A stretch of 64,000 bases of DNA, from NCBI RefSeq assembly GCF_027409185.1, contig NC_084465.1, forward strand, positions 27,445,864 to 27,509,863, written 5' to 3'. Numbering within the stretch: position 1 is the stretch's first letter; each line of letters starts with the position of its first letter. This DNA is from Cynocephalus volans. Lineage: Eukaryota; Chordata; Mammalia; Dermoptera; Cynocephalidae. Positions 34,500 through 59,639 of the stretch are shown here, in pieces. Both the position numbers and the translations under genes were made by a program. The notes beneath the pieces are model-generated. The model had not been told where the DNA came from and did no database searches. It saw nothing but the letters and a program-made list of their open reading frames with translations.

Positions 34500-34855
34500 T
34501 GTGGGGTTCGGAACAGTCGGTCGGGGTGGGGTCGCTAAGGGCCCGGCAGCCGCAGAGCCCGTTCTCTGGGCTTCAGCTGCGGTGTGGCGCCACCTGGTGG
34601 CAGCTGTCCATTCTGCTGACGTGGCCGAGTGGAAAAGTCGGGGTCTCGGGGCTGGCTGGGGTTTCCACAGGACCGCGGCCGCGCTTCCCGCAGTCTCCGG
34701 TTACCTGGCGCCCATTTCCTCGGCTCGATCTGGAGAGATCGGCGGGGAGGACACTGGACCCAGAGGAGCGGCGCGCCCTCCACCGCCGAGACCGGCTGCC
34801 TGCCCTCCCTGCCGGCCTTGCCCTTCCCTCCAAGCCCTACTTAGAGTGAATCCCA
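34500..34855. promoter_or_regulatory. Small CpG-rich block, candidate promoter or boundary element
   Basis: This is the only stretch in the window that is both G+C-rich and dense in CpG (for example gaccgcggccgcgc and gcggcgcgcc). It lies between GARIN1A and GARIN1B, about 13 kb upstream of the GARIN1B start codon, and contains a CTCF-type motif. It could be a distal or non-coding first-exon promoter for GARIN1B, or an insulator. Overlapping reading frames in several phases are a composition effect. Confidence 0.55.
34585..34603 (-). promoter_or_regulatory. CTCF-binding-type motif
   Basis: The minus strand reads CTGCCACCAGGTGGCGCCA. It matches the CTCF core CCACCAG-GGCGC at all but one or two positions. 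It sits in the CpG-rich block between the two GARIN genes. Confidence 0.65.
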
Positions 34856-37800
34856 ATTAAAATCGGAACTGCGTAGGGGATCCGAATTCACTTATTAAAC
34901 AGGCTTTTCTGTACTATGCGCATCTTTGTCACGATTTTCCAAACAGTGAACACTTTTGGTCAAGCGCCAAACAAAAGTATCATCTTCCCTCGATGCACAC
35001 GATGGTTATGTTCCTGAAAATTTATGTGTATTTTAAAATTGGCCACGGGGAGGAGCGGGAGAGGAGGCACAACGGTTGCTGACTCCAGAGTTAGGCTCTA
35101 GACTCAAGTAGTTATAAACAAGTTTTTCAACCTACCAGAACGTTCCTGGTGGATAAGGAAATCAAGCAGAATGCTGGCTACTTCTTTATTCTCTGCAGAA
35201 CTTGTAGCATTGTGGGCCTCACCTGCCAGATGCCATTAGAGCCCTCCAACCGTGGTGACTCCCCTGTACACCCCCATCAACTAAAAATTTCCAAATGCCT
35301 CGTTGACTCAGAGTCTTAGACTTGGAAAAAGTTAACAAACTGGTCAAACATCTCAGTACACAGACAAAAAACTGAGTTAAGAGAGGGACTAGAGAAAGTT
35401 ATAAAGGCATGTAAAATGATCAAGGTGACATAGGGGACGATGGGACAGGTTAGAACAATGAGAGAGAGAGAGGCAGTTTCAAAACACAAAGGACAAAAAG
35501 GTGCATAGAACTTGCACACAAGCATCCACACTTTCTTGGGGACATCTCTTAAAACATGCAAAGTAATTTTGCAAGACATGTTATTTTATGCAATGTGTAG
35601 CATATGCATGGAATTTGTTCTACTGGAGATGTTAAAGGAAATACATAAAAATAAAGTAATATAAAAAGAAAATAAAGATGTCCAAGAAAGATTTATGTCA
35701 TTCTTCCAAACTGCATTCTTCAGAATGCTAGTTTCTAAGGATCTTAACAGAAGTTTCATGAGGAAAAGCATGCTCTCCATCCAGGTGGGCTTGGGCAGTG
35801 CTGTATTCTAAACTCGCCTTGTGGTGACTGTGAACATGCTCTGTTCAGACCTCCAACTGCAGGGAGGCCCCCTCTGCTGCCCCTCTGATCCATCACTACA
35901 TATGTGCCGCTGAGTCCCCGCTCACCATGGCTGCTCGTGCCAGTGACTGAGCACAACAAAGGTGGGGACTAAGGAGTCCATTCCTGGGAGACAGACTCCT
36001 CTAATGAGCCACTGGCTTGAGGACTTCTTCTGAGTCTGGCCGAGACTTTCTTTGAACTGTGCCTGCATCTCTTTCTACCAAGTCCTCCTTGCTTCCCCAT
36101 TGGCCAAATCCAAGCAAAGCCAGAGGACACAGGCCTCAGGGATCCAGTCCATCACAGAGTCCAGCCTCTGGAGCAGAAAGCAGGGTGGAGGACGGTGGAG
36201 AGTGGCCTGGCCTGGAGTGGCATGGGGGTGGGGTGCAGGCAGAAGATATCCAGCTTAGTCCCAAAGGACTGGGTTTGGCCTGCACAGATGATCACATCTT
36301 TTTCTTTAAAAAGAAGAGAAACAGTGAACTCATAATCTTCTCACTCATAAGGCTCAGGGAGTAAAGCCCTAGTTATTTAAGCCATTGTTAATTGGGTTCT
36401 CATTGCTTGCAGCTAAACACTAGACTGATTGGCATAGACCCTAAGGCAAGAAGCCAACTTTCTGTGACGACAACATGGAGCACACAAAGTAGACCAACAG
36501 CCTAGGGAGAAAGGAGTCCAGATAATATCTGAGCATAGCAAATTTCAGTCTCGAGTAAAGAAGGCTGGAAGTTCAGACTTCAGAAGTCCATCCATAGTGT
36601 TTTTAGTTGGGTGACTATATAGCTGCCTAAATTAACTGCATTGCAAAATATATTTAGTCTTCATTTCAGGGCTTGAGTTTAGTTATTTTCAACAAACCCT
36701 TCTCCTGTGCTCATAATCTCCCCAAAAGAGCCCCTCTCTATATACACCTGCATGGAGTGGGTGGACTGAATTCTAATGCTCAAGAGAAAAAATTCTTGTG
36801 ACCAGTACCCCTTACAGAATTTTGTCTTATCAAAGTTTATTTGTGGGTTACATGTTACGCACATTACCCATGCACTGTTTACTCATCCTTACTCAGCCTA
36901 CTCACTCTTACTTTAGAAATAAGTAACAGAAACCAGTCCTCCTTTTTATTTAAAAAAAGTATTTGCAATCCCAAATGTCTTCTAAGAAGATAGCTCTTCT
37001 TGCTCGGGGGCCTTTTGTTTGCTGAGTGCCTTGGTGATGAGCTTGTGTATCCTGTTTAGACATAGGAGATGGGAGAGCTGGATTACTCTGCATGGTGGAG
37101 GAAGAAGAGTTTGGAGCTGGGAGATGATCTGGGAAGAAGGGATGGGGAGCGATATGGGTTGGGAGCGAGGAAAAGCCATCCAGGGTGATGGGGCCCTGTT
37201 AAGTGACTTCTCAATTTTTAATAGAGTCCAGCAAACTCACAAAATGCTTCCCATGGATTTCTTTAGAAGCCAACGAAAGTACTAAGTCTTGAGCTCAGAG
37301 TGGTTGGGTATAAAATAGTGATGGCACGTATTGATGCTGGAGGCAGAAATTAGTGGAGTGGATGAGAAATGTACACCTGCCTCTCCAAGAGGCAAGAGGT
37401 CTGAGCTGTGTCTGGATTACAGATGGTTTTAGGAAACACACTCATCTGATTTCCTGCTTCCCAGGGATTCAAATAGGGCCATGAGGAGGATGGCTAATCA
37501 GGTACTGAGATAGCTGTTGTAAGAAGACAGGAAGGAAATGTGACATTCTAGAAATGTTTCCAGGGAACAGGTTAAATATTTTCTTTTTTAAAAAAGTGCT
37601 TAAAGTGATAAGATTTAATTGTCTTCAATAAAAGAAGAGGAGATGATTGGAGAAACTGAAGTATTAGATGTTTGATGATATTATGGTGTATGGGAAATAG
37701 GGCCAGCTTTGCAAGGGAGGCTCTGGAAAGTCTTAGTGAGGGTGATGTCAGGGACTCGGCTGCACGTGCTGGGGTTAGAGCAGGGCCTGAAACCCAGTAG

Positions 37801-40305
37801 AAACTGAGTCAACTGGGTGGGGGGCAGGGAAGGTCAGGACATCCACCTGCCCACCATGATTCATCCCAGACTGTACCTGCTGAAGGTTGAACGCCCACAG
37901 TACACCCTTCTCTTGGGTGCACTGGTTTAGAGGTGATGCCAGGCTGAGCCTGCAACCTAAAGTCTCAGTGATGACAGCTGAGAGGAATGGGCAAAAAGGT
38001 GGCTGATGTCTGTGAGGAGAGGCCCTGAGGCCATCGTCCCACTCACTGCCTGGTGGCCTTTGAGAATGACCAGCTGCCCAAAGCTCATGACTATACTCAG
38101 GGCTTATCAATGACTTCAGCTGTTCTGGGCTTTACTTTTCTCATCTACGAAGTATAGTCGGTAATAACAGCTACCATACACAATTCTGAGAATCTCACTA
38201 GTTTGTGGATGTGGAGACATTTAAAAAATGCCAAGCATGTGTCCTGCATATGTGTGTGTGACAATTCCATACCACTAGTTGCCACATTCTTCTTGCATCT
38301 AGATATGGCCCTTGAATGGCAGCGAGGGGAGGGAGGGATGTAGCAGAAATTCCTTTCCTTCTTTGTCCAGGACAATGTGCTTAATTGGAGACTTTAGGGA
38401 GGCTATAAAACCAACTTAGAATAAACTATTTATGAATATTTCTTCACATGTCTTAGATACATGGTGTGTTTTTGGTTAGTATTGCAATTATTAACATTCA
38501 AAAACAGGGTTTCACTTGGGCATATTAAAAATTCTAGTGATATTTTAATAAAAAGCATTACCCATATCCCCAGTGGAGAAATAAATTGATTTATTCTAAA
38601 TCAGGTAGGAATCAGACACAGAGTGTAAACCAGAACTGCCTTCTCTCAGAATATCTCTAGATTGTCATATTTCTGGTTGTTTCCACTCAGGTGATAGCTC
38701 CTATAAGTGGCCTTAGTTTTAATAACTCTAAATGTTCATTTTCAATTATGAAGCTTTATCTCTCTCAATGGTTGTTTCCTTCCTTTGAAACCATGGTCTT
38801 GGATTTCTCGAGATTGGCCCCTTGTGTTGTGTTTTTTCCTAAATCAATGACCTGTGGTTCTGAGAGTTCATTAGTGAATCCCTTGGCTGCCCAGGAGGCA
38901 GGTCAGAACCCTCGTTTCTACGCGTTCAGCGCTCCTAGCTCCTCAGCTTCCTGAACCTGCTGTCTCAACAACACCGGTAGAGTCTTAGTTGACCCACTGT
39001 TTATTATTTTTCTCAACTTACGAGGGCATTTGCAAAGTTTTAATCTCATTTCCATCACACATTTTAGGTGGGTCCATCTTGGTGTGATTCCTTGAGGACA
39101 TTTTCTCTTTTCTCCGAATTCCATCTCAGAAACTTTAAGGTGCATTTTACATTGCTTTGGGGATTGTGTCTGCAAATGTCATGTCCTGGTGGGCTTAAAT
39201 TGACTCTGGATAACAATGTGTTTTGTTTCTTTTTCTCTTTTAAATGGTGTGTTTATTGGCCATTAAAAGCTTTACCCACCCCTTGTGCGGTGTTATTTTC
39301 ATCTAAGAAATAGTCTCTAGGAAATCAATTTCAGTGATAGGCCCATTCAGCAAAGTCCGTAGTCTCTTCCCTTGTTTGTGGGGAGGGACAATGTGAGGCA
39401 GCCAGAGTGGTTTTGGCAGAAATGGTTTAATAACTTTTAACTGGGTGTCTGGTAGGAACCAGGCACTGGAGGACACACAAATGAGCAGGACACATGTGCT
39501 TGGCAAGTTTGCCTGCACAGCAGCCACTTTTCTAGGAACAGCACCACATCCATTACAGCTCATGGTTGTATACACAGAAAGCGATGGACCAACCTAAGCC
39601 CAAGGAAATTTATTGGAAGACTTCTGGGGACTCGTGACAGCATCTGAAGCTAAGGGAAGCAGGTGTGGAGAATAGGCTGGAACCAAAAGAGAAGCAATAG
39701 CTGGAGGGAAGCCCAGCGACGGTCTCAGCCAGAACTGCCTGGTCAGGATGTTGCCCACTGCCACACCTTCGTGCAGATGGGTGACATCCCTGTTCATGGT
39801 ATAAAATTCATGCACCTGCAGGGGGAGGGGAGGGAGTGGTTACTGGAATCAGGAAAGAGAGTCTCCCAGAGCAGTTTTCTTCTGGAAGGGACACAGCCAG
39901 CCTCGTGTGACCCCAGGGAGGGAATAGTTGTCCTGACCCCAATCTCCTCCCCTCTCTGATCTTGTACCTGGATGTCCCACTGGCTAAACCCACCTGGAAA
40001 CCAGAGGTGATGAGCCCTTTGAGGTAGTCTGTACAGATCAGCTTGGAGAATAGACAGGAACCAAAGGAGCTCTGGGGCACAGAACTTCCAACTATGGAAG
40101 ACCAGGATTTCATCTTCACCTTCATTTTCCCTCCCCCTGCTCCCACACTTGCCCTTCACTTATCCTCCAAATATAGCTCTCTTTACCTTTGATTAAATCT
40201 ATATTCAATCTTTACAGTATCATGAATAGTCACAGAAATAGTATTATACTTCAATTATATTTCTTTTTCATATAACTGTTTCTTCTTGGAGTTAATAATT
40301 GCATA
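34856..40305. other. Intergenic DNA, largely unique
   Basis: This is the longest repeat-poor stretch in the window. A degenerate MIR (+) is likely at 38125-38240 (ttctcatctacgaagtatag). No coding exon is recognised on either strand. Confidence 0.5.
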
Positions 40306-40625
40306 AGTACCCCCTTATCCTCACTTTTTCCTTCTGTGGTTTCAGGAACGTGTGGTCAACTGCAGTCTAGATCTATTACAGTATTTTGAGAGAGAGAGAG
40401 AGAGAGAGACCACATTCACATAACTTGTATTACAGCATATTGTTATAATTGTTCTATTTTGGTATTAGTTATTGTTGTTAATCTCACTGTGCATAATTTA
40501 TAAATTAAACTTTATCACAGGCATGTATGTGTAGAAAAAACATAGCATACATAGGCTACTATTAGCAGTTTCAGGCATCCCCTGGAGGTCTTGATACATT
40601 CCCACCATGGATAAGGGGGGACTTG
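40306..40625 (+). mobile_element. Tigger/MER2-type DNA transposon relic
   Basis: Inverted ends pair agtacccccttatcc at the left with ggataaggggggactt at the right. Internal gttattgttgttaatctcac and ataaattaaactttatcac are typical of non-autonomous Tigger elements. Confidence 0.75.
40387..40412. repeat. (GA)n simple repeat
   Basis: A run of about 12 GA units within the Tigger relic. Confidence 0.9.
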
Positions 40626-41629
40626 GTATATCATTTTTTGTTTGCTTGGTTTTGTATCCCTATTCCTAACATCCCCCTAAACTCTGCCATACGTGTGAAT
40701 ATCCTCTCAGTGCACTAGAACACATCAGGCATTCCACCAGTCTGATCTTTATGGAGACACGTTTAGCAGAGTCTTCTCTCCTACTGCAGTAAGCGCTGGC
40801 TGCCCTCCAGGGCTGCTGCTGCGCTGTCACTGTGTGCTTTCCCTTCATCAGCATCCTGGATGTGCCCTTCACTTTGCCCTACACTGAACCCACCCCTTTC
40901 CTGGGTCCATGTTTTCCTCTTTCCAAGTTGACTTCATTTAAATGGGGTGCATCCTCCAGGAGTTTCCCAAGAAAGACTTGTAAGAAAAGACTCATAACTT
41001 GCATATCTGAAGTTTGAAGATCTTAATACGCTCGGGTGGAAGTGATTCCACCAGGGGTACAAACGTTATTCCATTGATTGGAAATGAAAGCTGATGCTAC
41101 CCTTTTGGGCTCCTCCTGTCATTAGGGGAACATGGTGTTTATGTACGTAAGGGGGTTCTGGAGTTGTTTGAAGTGGATTGACCCTCCCTGTCAGAGGCAA
41201 AAAGAGTGGCTTCTACAGAACGGAGTCAGGGAGGAGTAGGAATGGTACCCAGATGAAACAGAATCTCCTCTTTCCAGCACATGCTCGGTCAACACAAGAT
41301 CACACAACTCTGCACATGCAAAGCCATCAAGGGTTTAGGTTTTCCTGAAGTAAAAGTTTGTGGTCTCCCTATGAGGGAAAGAACCCCAGTCATTGAGGTG
41401 CTGGTCAAAGCAAGACCGTACATGGAACGGATGGAAGAGTAGAAGAGGGAAGTCATAAATGCCAGCTATGACTACCTTGTAACCAAGATGCAGAAACAAG
41501 AATTGAAACTCCCACGTGTATTTCCTTCTTTGCAGTGTTATTTGAATGATTCTTTCTCTTATTATTGTATATAGGGTGGATCTGTGACATTAAATTTACC
41601 CTTTGGAAAGAAACAACAATCACAATAAT
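40626..41629. other. Intergenic DNA, nothing recognised
   Basis: Unique-looking sequence with no exon or repeat that I can support. Confidence 0.5.
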
Positions 41630-41865
41630 ATGCTGAACTTTCAGAAGGAGAGAACAGAACTGTGGTTACTAGAGGTGGGAAAGGGGAAGGGGCAGGGAGG
41701 TTAGTGAGAAAGTGGTTAATGGACACAAAGAATGTTTACATTTTGTAATGATGAATATGCTAATTATCCTGATCTGATCATCACATATTGTACACAAGTA
41801 TTGATAGTCGGCACTGTACCCCACAAATATGTATAATCAATTATGTTTCAATTAAATAAATTTAT
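41630..41865 (+). mobile_element. L1 3' UTR fragment
   Basis: It runs from actttcagaaggagagaac through a G-rich stretch to tatgtataatcaattatg and a poly(A) signal. It is plainly homologous to the 3' module of the five composite elements. Confidence 0.8.
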
Positions 41866-41879
41866 CCTTTGGTCTGTTT

Positions 41880-42140
41880 CTATTTTTCTTTCTTATTTAT
41901 TTATTTAATTTTTAGCTCCCACTCTTGAGTGAGGACATGTGGTATTTCTCTGTGCCTGGTTTATTTCACTGAACATAATTTTCTCCAAACTCATCCATGT
42001 TGCTGCAAATGGCAGAATTTCACTCCTTTTTATGGCTGAGTAGTATTCTACTGTGTATATATACCACATTTTCCTTATCCCGTCATCCATCGATGGACAT
42101 TTAGGTTCATTCTACAGCCTGACTATTGTAATACCTTTTG
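41880..42140 (-). mobile_element. 5'-truncated L1, ORF2 C-terminus
   Basis: The minus strand encodes MWYIYTVEYYSAIKRSEIL followed by LPFAATWMSLEKIM, the L1 ORF2 C-terminal end, then a short 3' UTR and (AAAT)n tail. It is 5'-truncated and non-functional. Confidence 0.8.
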
Positions 42141-42249
42141 GTCTAGAAGCTTTGGAATACAAAAGTAAGATAAAAACAAACCAGGGCATGAATGGATATC
42201 ACCTAATGAATCTAGATTTGGAGATGGATACAGCAACTGAGAAAGCTGC

Positions 42250-44307
42250 TATTGTCTGAATGTTTGTTTCCCCCAAGATTCGTATGTTGAAACCTAATCC
42301 CCAAAGTGATAGCACTAAGAGGTGGGAGGCCTTTGGGAGGTGATTAGGCCATGAGGGTAAAGTCCTCTTAAATGAGATTAGTGCCCTTATAAAAGAGACC
42401 CAAGAGAGCTTGTTTGCCATTTCCACCATGAGAGGACACAGCAAGAAGTTTCTTTCTATGGGGAACAGGTGCCCACCAGACACTGAATTTGCCAGTGTCC
42501 TGATCTTGGACTTCCCAGCCTCCTGAACCATGAGAAAATAAATGTTTGTTTATTTTTATTATATTTTATTTATTTTTATTGAATCATAATTGATTATACA
42601 TATTTTGGGGGTTCAACGTTGATGTATGTTGATCAAATCAATATTACTAGCATACATATTGTTACAAATCATACTTACTCTTTATGCCCCTTGTCCAATC
42701 TCTCACCATCCCCCTCTCCTTCCTCCATGAATTAGCCTAGATTTCTTCTCTCCTTCTGAAAGAGTAGTGGTTACTCTGCTGATTTGTTGCCGAGATGATC
42801 TGTCCAATGCTGAGAGGTGTGTTCAGGTTCCTCAATATTATCATACAGCAGATGCTTCTTCTGTCACTCTGGAATGAGTTTTGTAGACAGAGACATCCTC
42901 TTCTTTTCTTTGGCCCCTGCTGGTGACTCCCCTTTTGTCAATGCACTCCAGTGGTTAGCGGACCATCTGCATGGTGGTTGTGATATCTAGCTGCTTTTAT
43001 GGTAGCCATGGTTATTGTGGTGGCTATGGTGGGCCACCCACATGGACATGATGTTTTTGGCATGCTCCTTACCTAGTTGGTGGTTCCAATGGTGGTGTGC
43101 CTGGTTGTGGGAGGAGGTCCGGTCCCTGGATCCATGCCTTATGACCCCAGGTGGGCCCCCATGGCGCTGGTGTTGTGCCTGGTTGTGGGAGGAGGGTCTG
43201 GTCCCTGGATCCATGCCTCAGGACCCTGGACGGGCCCTATAGCACTGGCGATGGGCCTGGTTGTCCCCCCTTTCTGGCTTGGTAGCCCAGGGGACTTACG
43301 GTCCTTACTAGTTAATATCAAACTTTGTTTCTGGTTGTGGGTACTCTGTCTCTTCTTTCAGTTCTGTATTGGATTATTTTCTGTTTCCACCACTTAAACT
43401 CTATGCTAGAACTAATTTGTTGTCCTTTGCTTACTTCTAAAGTGGAGGAACTTCCTGTGGGGATCAGTACTTGAGCTCTGTGCTTGAGCTAAATTGCTGC
43501 TTTGCTGCTGATTCCTTGTTTGTGCAACTCGGGTTTTAATGGTTGACTTCACAGGATTTTCAGGTTTAGTGAAATCCAATGTACCTGGGTTGTGTAGAAA
43601 CTCTGGTCTAGGCCTGAGTTTTTTCATCAAACTGCACTCCATTCAATTCTATATTCCTGACCAGTCTCCTCTGAGTGGTCCTGTGCTGACTGGGGGGCAG
43701 ATCAGCTGTCATTGTTGTGCCTCAGTTTCTCCTGGTGGGCCTGTCTCCCCCACTGCCTGTGCTGCAAACACTTCCCATGGGACGGGCTGTATATCAGTCC
43801 CTTCTGATGACTCACCAACCTCTGAGTGGCTCCTTTTTTTCAGTTGTTGTGGCTCCTTGCTCCTATGTGGGTCCACAGGAACCCTATTAGTAGTCTTGCT
43901 GGCCTGGGGGCCACAAAGGCCCTCTTCTCCCCTGCTGCCTGCAAGCAACTCCTTCCAAAGGGCACAGCTGCAGCTTTTGCTGGCTCCTGCTCTGTGTGCT
44001 CAGCACCTCCAGCCTGGAAGCGGACTGGGCTCAAAACGGTCAGAGTGGTTTTTTCTTTCTCTCATCGTGGCTTCTCCTGCCTTCATGAACTCCGTAGGTC
44101 TCTACTCCTCTTCCCCTGAGCTCTAGCGGCCCCAGCATGGCTGTCGTTGCTTTTTCATAGTTGTAAATTAGTTGATTTGTGGGAGAGAGTCATGCTGGGG
44201 AACATCTGTTCTGCCATCTTGACCAGAAGTCTAAATGTTTGTTTATAAGCCACCTAGTTTATGGTATTTTTGTTATAGCAGCCCAAACAGACTAAAACAG
44301 AGGCTTT
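42250..44307 (+). mobile_element. MaLR-type LTR split by a composite element
   Basis: 42250-42553 (caagattcgtatgttgaaac, ttcccagcctcctgaaccat) continues at 44247-44307 (cacctagtttatggtatttt, ttatagcagcccaaacagac). The gap is filled by composite element copy 3 with a precise target duplication. Confidence 0.65.
42554..44231 (-). mobile_element. Composite L1-derived VNTR element, copy 3
   Basis: A full-length copy in reverse: it starts at 44231 with cttctggtcaagatggcag. VNTR anchors at 43259, 43181 and 43103 are 78 apart. The endonuclease remnant is at 42772-42846. It ends in an A/T-rich tail. Target duplication taaatgtttgtttat is exact at 42539-42553 and 44232-44246. Confidence 0.85.
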
Positions 44308-45667
44308 GTGTTTTCTCCGTAAAGATGGAGTGCTTTTTCAAAATAGAGGCATTATGTTAGTTGGAGATTATTTTTAACAGTGAAAAAAATGATAGAATAA
44401 AAGTGTATGTGGGTTTGGACAGAGAATAATCTAGGTTTCACAGAGGATGGCAAGGGGAAACAATACTCTAAAAAAAATGATAAGCAAGGAAGCAGGTTGA
44501 CTTACCACAATCACATAGGTGCTCAAAGTAGACGAGGAAATTCAGTGGATCAAAGCAAGACAGTTTATTACTATCAGCACAGCAAACAGCAGGAGCATCA
44601 ACATGGCCAGTCACCCTGTCCTCAAGCAGCATCATGGGCCCAGATGAGGACTATGCACACAATGGATTGCACTGTAGCTGAGGAACACAGGGCTAAGGGC
44701 TCAGTGCCTGTTATGGCAAATAACCGAACTCAAACCAGTGCCCTCCCCTGGAGAGCAAGTAGTCATGCTGTGGTCACCTAGACCTACTAATTGCCTATGT
44801 GACTAGCTACAGGAACAGCTCAGGATCAGAGGACTGTTAGATCTTGGAATCTGGTATGCCTAGCAAGGACATGGAAAGATGCTCAAGGCCCATGACAGAG
44901 TGCCTCTCCCAACAGAGGGAAGAGTCAGACTACAGAGGATATTTGTTATTATCAGGTACCACACATCCATTTCCCTACTTGTGCTTTTGCAACGCCCCTC
45001 AATTTCCTTTGGAGAAACCAACCAGCCTGCTGCAGCATTTGATGAGATGGTAAATTATCCACCCCTGCTTGAATTCCCAGAGCTATTGTGGTGTCAGTGC
45101 ATTCCAAGACTGGCTCTTTGGTTGTCCCGTTGGTTCTGTGAGCTAACTCACATGTTTCCAATGAATTCCTTTTGGTTTAAATTAGAGTCAGCTTGTCTTA
45201 CTGGCAATCAAAGAACTCTGATATGAAATGGTATCTGTTCTCAAATAGTTCATAGTTCATAGTTCTCAAGGAGACAGATGTGTAAACAAATAACTACAGT
45301 GGTGTAATAGATAATGCACACACAGGGCACAAGAGTAGCATAGCATAACTCCATCAGTAAGGACAAGTATCATGAGGGTAACAGGTAGAAAAAGCAAGAA
45401 AAGGTATCTTGGGTAGAAGGAAAGTATGTGTGACATCCTTGTGGTATCTAAAAATATGGTGCATTTAGGAAACCACAGAAACTTTGGCATGATGGGAACA
45501 TAACGTTCATGGGGAGCAGTGGCCAGTGGAAAGGCTGGAGAGCTCGGCAAGGGCCTGATCACTTCATGTCAGATAGTTTGGTTTTATTCAGGGGGAAGCC
45601 CTGGTCAGATTTATGTTTCAGAAAGTTTGCTCTGTTAGAGGCATGGAAGGGGAATGGATTGGGAAGA
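44308..45667. other. Intergenic DNA, nothing recognised
   Basis: No repeat or exon can be supported in this stretch. Confidence 0.5.
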
Positions 45668-45917
45668 GATTGGAGAGTCATCAGGAGTAATGACTTTGGA
45701 GTTAGATAGACTGGGTTCAAGTCCTGGCTCTGCTACTTACTACCTGCATGACCTTCAGCAAATTCTTAAATCTCACTGTGGCTCAGGCTCATCATCTATA
45801 AAACATGATAATAAGAGTATCTACCTCCCATTGCGTTATGATGTGGATTAAGTGGTTTTTGTAAAGTCTTAGAATAGGGTTTGGAACATAGTAAGTTTCC
45901 GATGATGTTAGCTATTA
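45668..45917 (+). mobile_element. MIR SINE
   Basis: A near full-length MIR: tgactttggagttagataga, tcctggctctgctacttact, gcctcagg-like gctcaggctcatcatctata. Confidence 0.8.
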
Positions 45918-46504
45918 TTGATTTAATGATGATGGAGTCTGGGGTTATTACAGTAGTAATATTACCTATGAGGGCTGATGGAGGCTTAAACCAAAGCAAT
46001 AGAAGTAGGGATGGAGATCTTTTAAATGTTTGTACCCCTACCATATTGGTAGGGTGGCAACATAATTTACCATTCATAAAGGGGCACTTCTGAGAATGAA
46101 ATGGATGAAATTACTAATGATACTAGGACTACAGGCATAAATTGGGAAGTATGGTCACCCTTCGTATTAGTCTCTTCTAAATTCAACCGCTAAATGTCCC
46201 TTACCAGCACCAACAATGCTCAGATTACTTGATTATAACATGTCAAAAGGAAATTTGTTTTGTTCTTATTTTTATTGGAGGCAGGAAGAAACACACAAAC
46301 ATTAGGTATCTTCTCAGCTGGGATGTCTTTTCTGAATCAGTCCAGCCAGGATTTATCGCTCAGCCCAACTTAGCATGCACAAGAGGGAGGGCAATCGTGT
46401 TCTTTCTCCCTGCAACACACATGTGATGTGAACTATCGGAAACCAGGTCCTCCAGACTTTATTTGCAGACTTGGTGGCTCAAACATCACACCAACCTTAA
46501 CAGC

Positions 46505-46660
46505 CTTCCCATGTCTCCAAAATAGGGCTCGGTATCTCTCCCATACTCTCCCTAAGGGCAGGTAACTTGTCCATCTGTCTTATTCTCTCTAATATTCTCA
46601 GCATCTATCACACTGTCTAGAACCTAGCAGGAGCTTGGTAAATACTTACTGAAATATTGT
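46505..46660 (+). mobile_element. L2 3' end fragment
   Basis: tctatcacactgtctagaac and aggagcttggtaaatactta match the L2 terminus. Confidence 0.55.
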
Positions 46661-47386
46661 GATGGTATTTTTCAAGTAAATATTCCCTACTTTTCTAGAG
46701 GTTGGCCAAAGTTCCTGCCCCTCCCCAATACACAAAGACACCATGTCTTTAAGTTTGTTTTCATTAGGTCCTGGGTAGGAAAAGACAAATCAATCAGGAT
46801 TCCAAGTAGTCACCATCTTCCTTCCCAGAAACCAAGTATTCATTAGCAAGCAAAGTTCGTACAGCCCAGGGTGAGCCTTCATAGTTTTACACCAACACAG
46901 GGAGTGGGGAGACAGACTCAATTGCTTGCTTAAGTGGGGCAACAGGGAGGTATCTCCCAGTTGGTCACCATCATCCTCAGGATTTCTTTCCTTTTGGGTT
47001 TCTTGTAGCAGCCCTTCCCCTGTTTGCTCCTATCCCATTTGAAAGAGGAAGTTGGATTTCTCCCCTTCCTTTGGACCGGCCTTCTTGGCTTTGCTTAGCT
47101 GCTCTGAGATTGCAATTGAGCAGATAGTAAATTTTTTTCCATTTATTTCCCTAAGAAGTGAGCTCCTGTTCCCATTCAGCTTGGAGCACCCCCCCCCCCT
47201 CCTTTAGCACAACCCAGCACAACTCTGGACTCATGTGGAGGATTATTGGTGGAAGTAAAGCAGCACCTTGTTATAAACACCATCTTACCTCTCCCATGGT
47301 CACTTGGCCCACAGTGGGAAAAGCATCATAGGAGGTTGCAGCACGTGCACAGAAGTCAGGGATGATCACTCCGTTTTGGCTAGGTG
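46661..47386. other. 3' flank or 3' UTR of GARIN1A
   Basis: Downstream of the GARIN1A stop. It has a C9-type run near 47189-47199 and no repeat that I recognise. Part is probably 3' UTR. Confidence 0.45.
47142..47147 (-). terminator. Possible polyadenylation signal of GARIN1A
   Basis: The minus strand reads AATAAA about 240 bases past the stop codon. Another hexamer lies at 46458-46463. The choice between them is a guess. Confidence 0.3.
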
Positions 47387-59164
<11,778 letters not shown>

Positions 59165-59610
59165 ACTTTAAGTAAGTAGAAGGACATTCACTGCAACATT
59201 ATTTGCAATAACCAAAGACTGGAGACAATTTAAATGTCTGTTAGTAGGGCACCAGTTAAACAAATGATACATCTATATGATATAATGTTATGCAGCCATT
59301 AATAAAAAGGCCACTTTATATATACTGATGTGGAATGATCATCAAGATTTACTAAGTTAAAAATTGATGCAGAACAGTATATATAATATGCTATCACTTG
59401 GGTAAAAGGAAAAAAAAAAGGATATATACACATAGGCTTGAACATGCACAGACAATTTTGGGGAGGATAAAAATGAAATCCAACCATGGTAGCCTTAGGA
59501 GGGTGAGAACATCGGTAACTTCAGTGAAAAAAAGACTTACTTTTTACAGTATGAATTTTTGTACTGTTTGAATTATTTACCATGAGCATGTATTTCTTAT
59601 TTAAATAAAT
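59165..59610 (+). mobile_element. Old L1 3' fragment
   Basis: cactgcaacattatttgcaa, then gatacatctatatgatataa and atgtggaatgatcatcaag, followed by a poly(A)-like end. Confidence 0.65.
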
Positions 59611-59639
59611 AAATTTTATTACTATTTTTTCACTTTTAT

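Noticed and set aside
34501-34860. Overlapping Pro/Arg-rich frames in the CpG-rich block
   Set aside because: Open in several phases on both strands because of G+C content; no conserved protein is recognised.
34877-34890. Adjacent BamHI and EcoRI-type sites (ggatccgaattc) suggesting vector contamination
   Set aside because: Only 12 bases match a polylinker and both flanks look like ordinary mammalian DNA, so it is probably chance.
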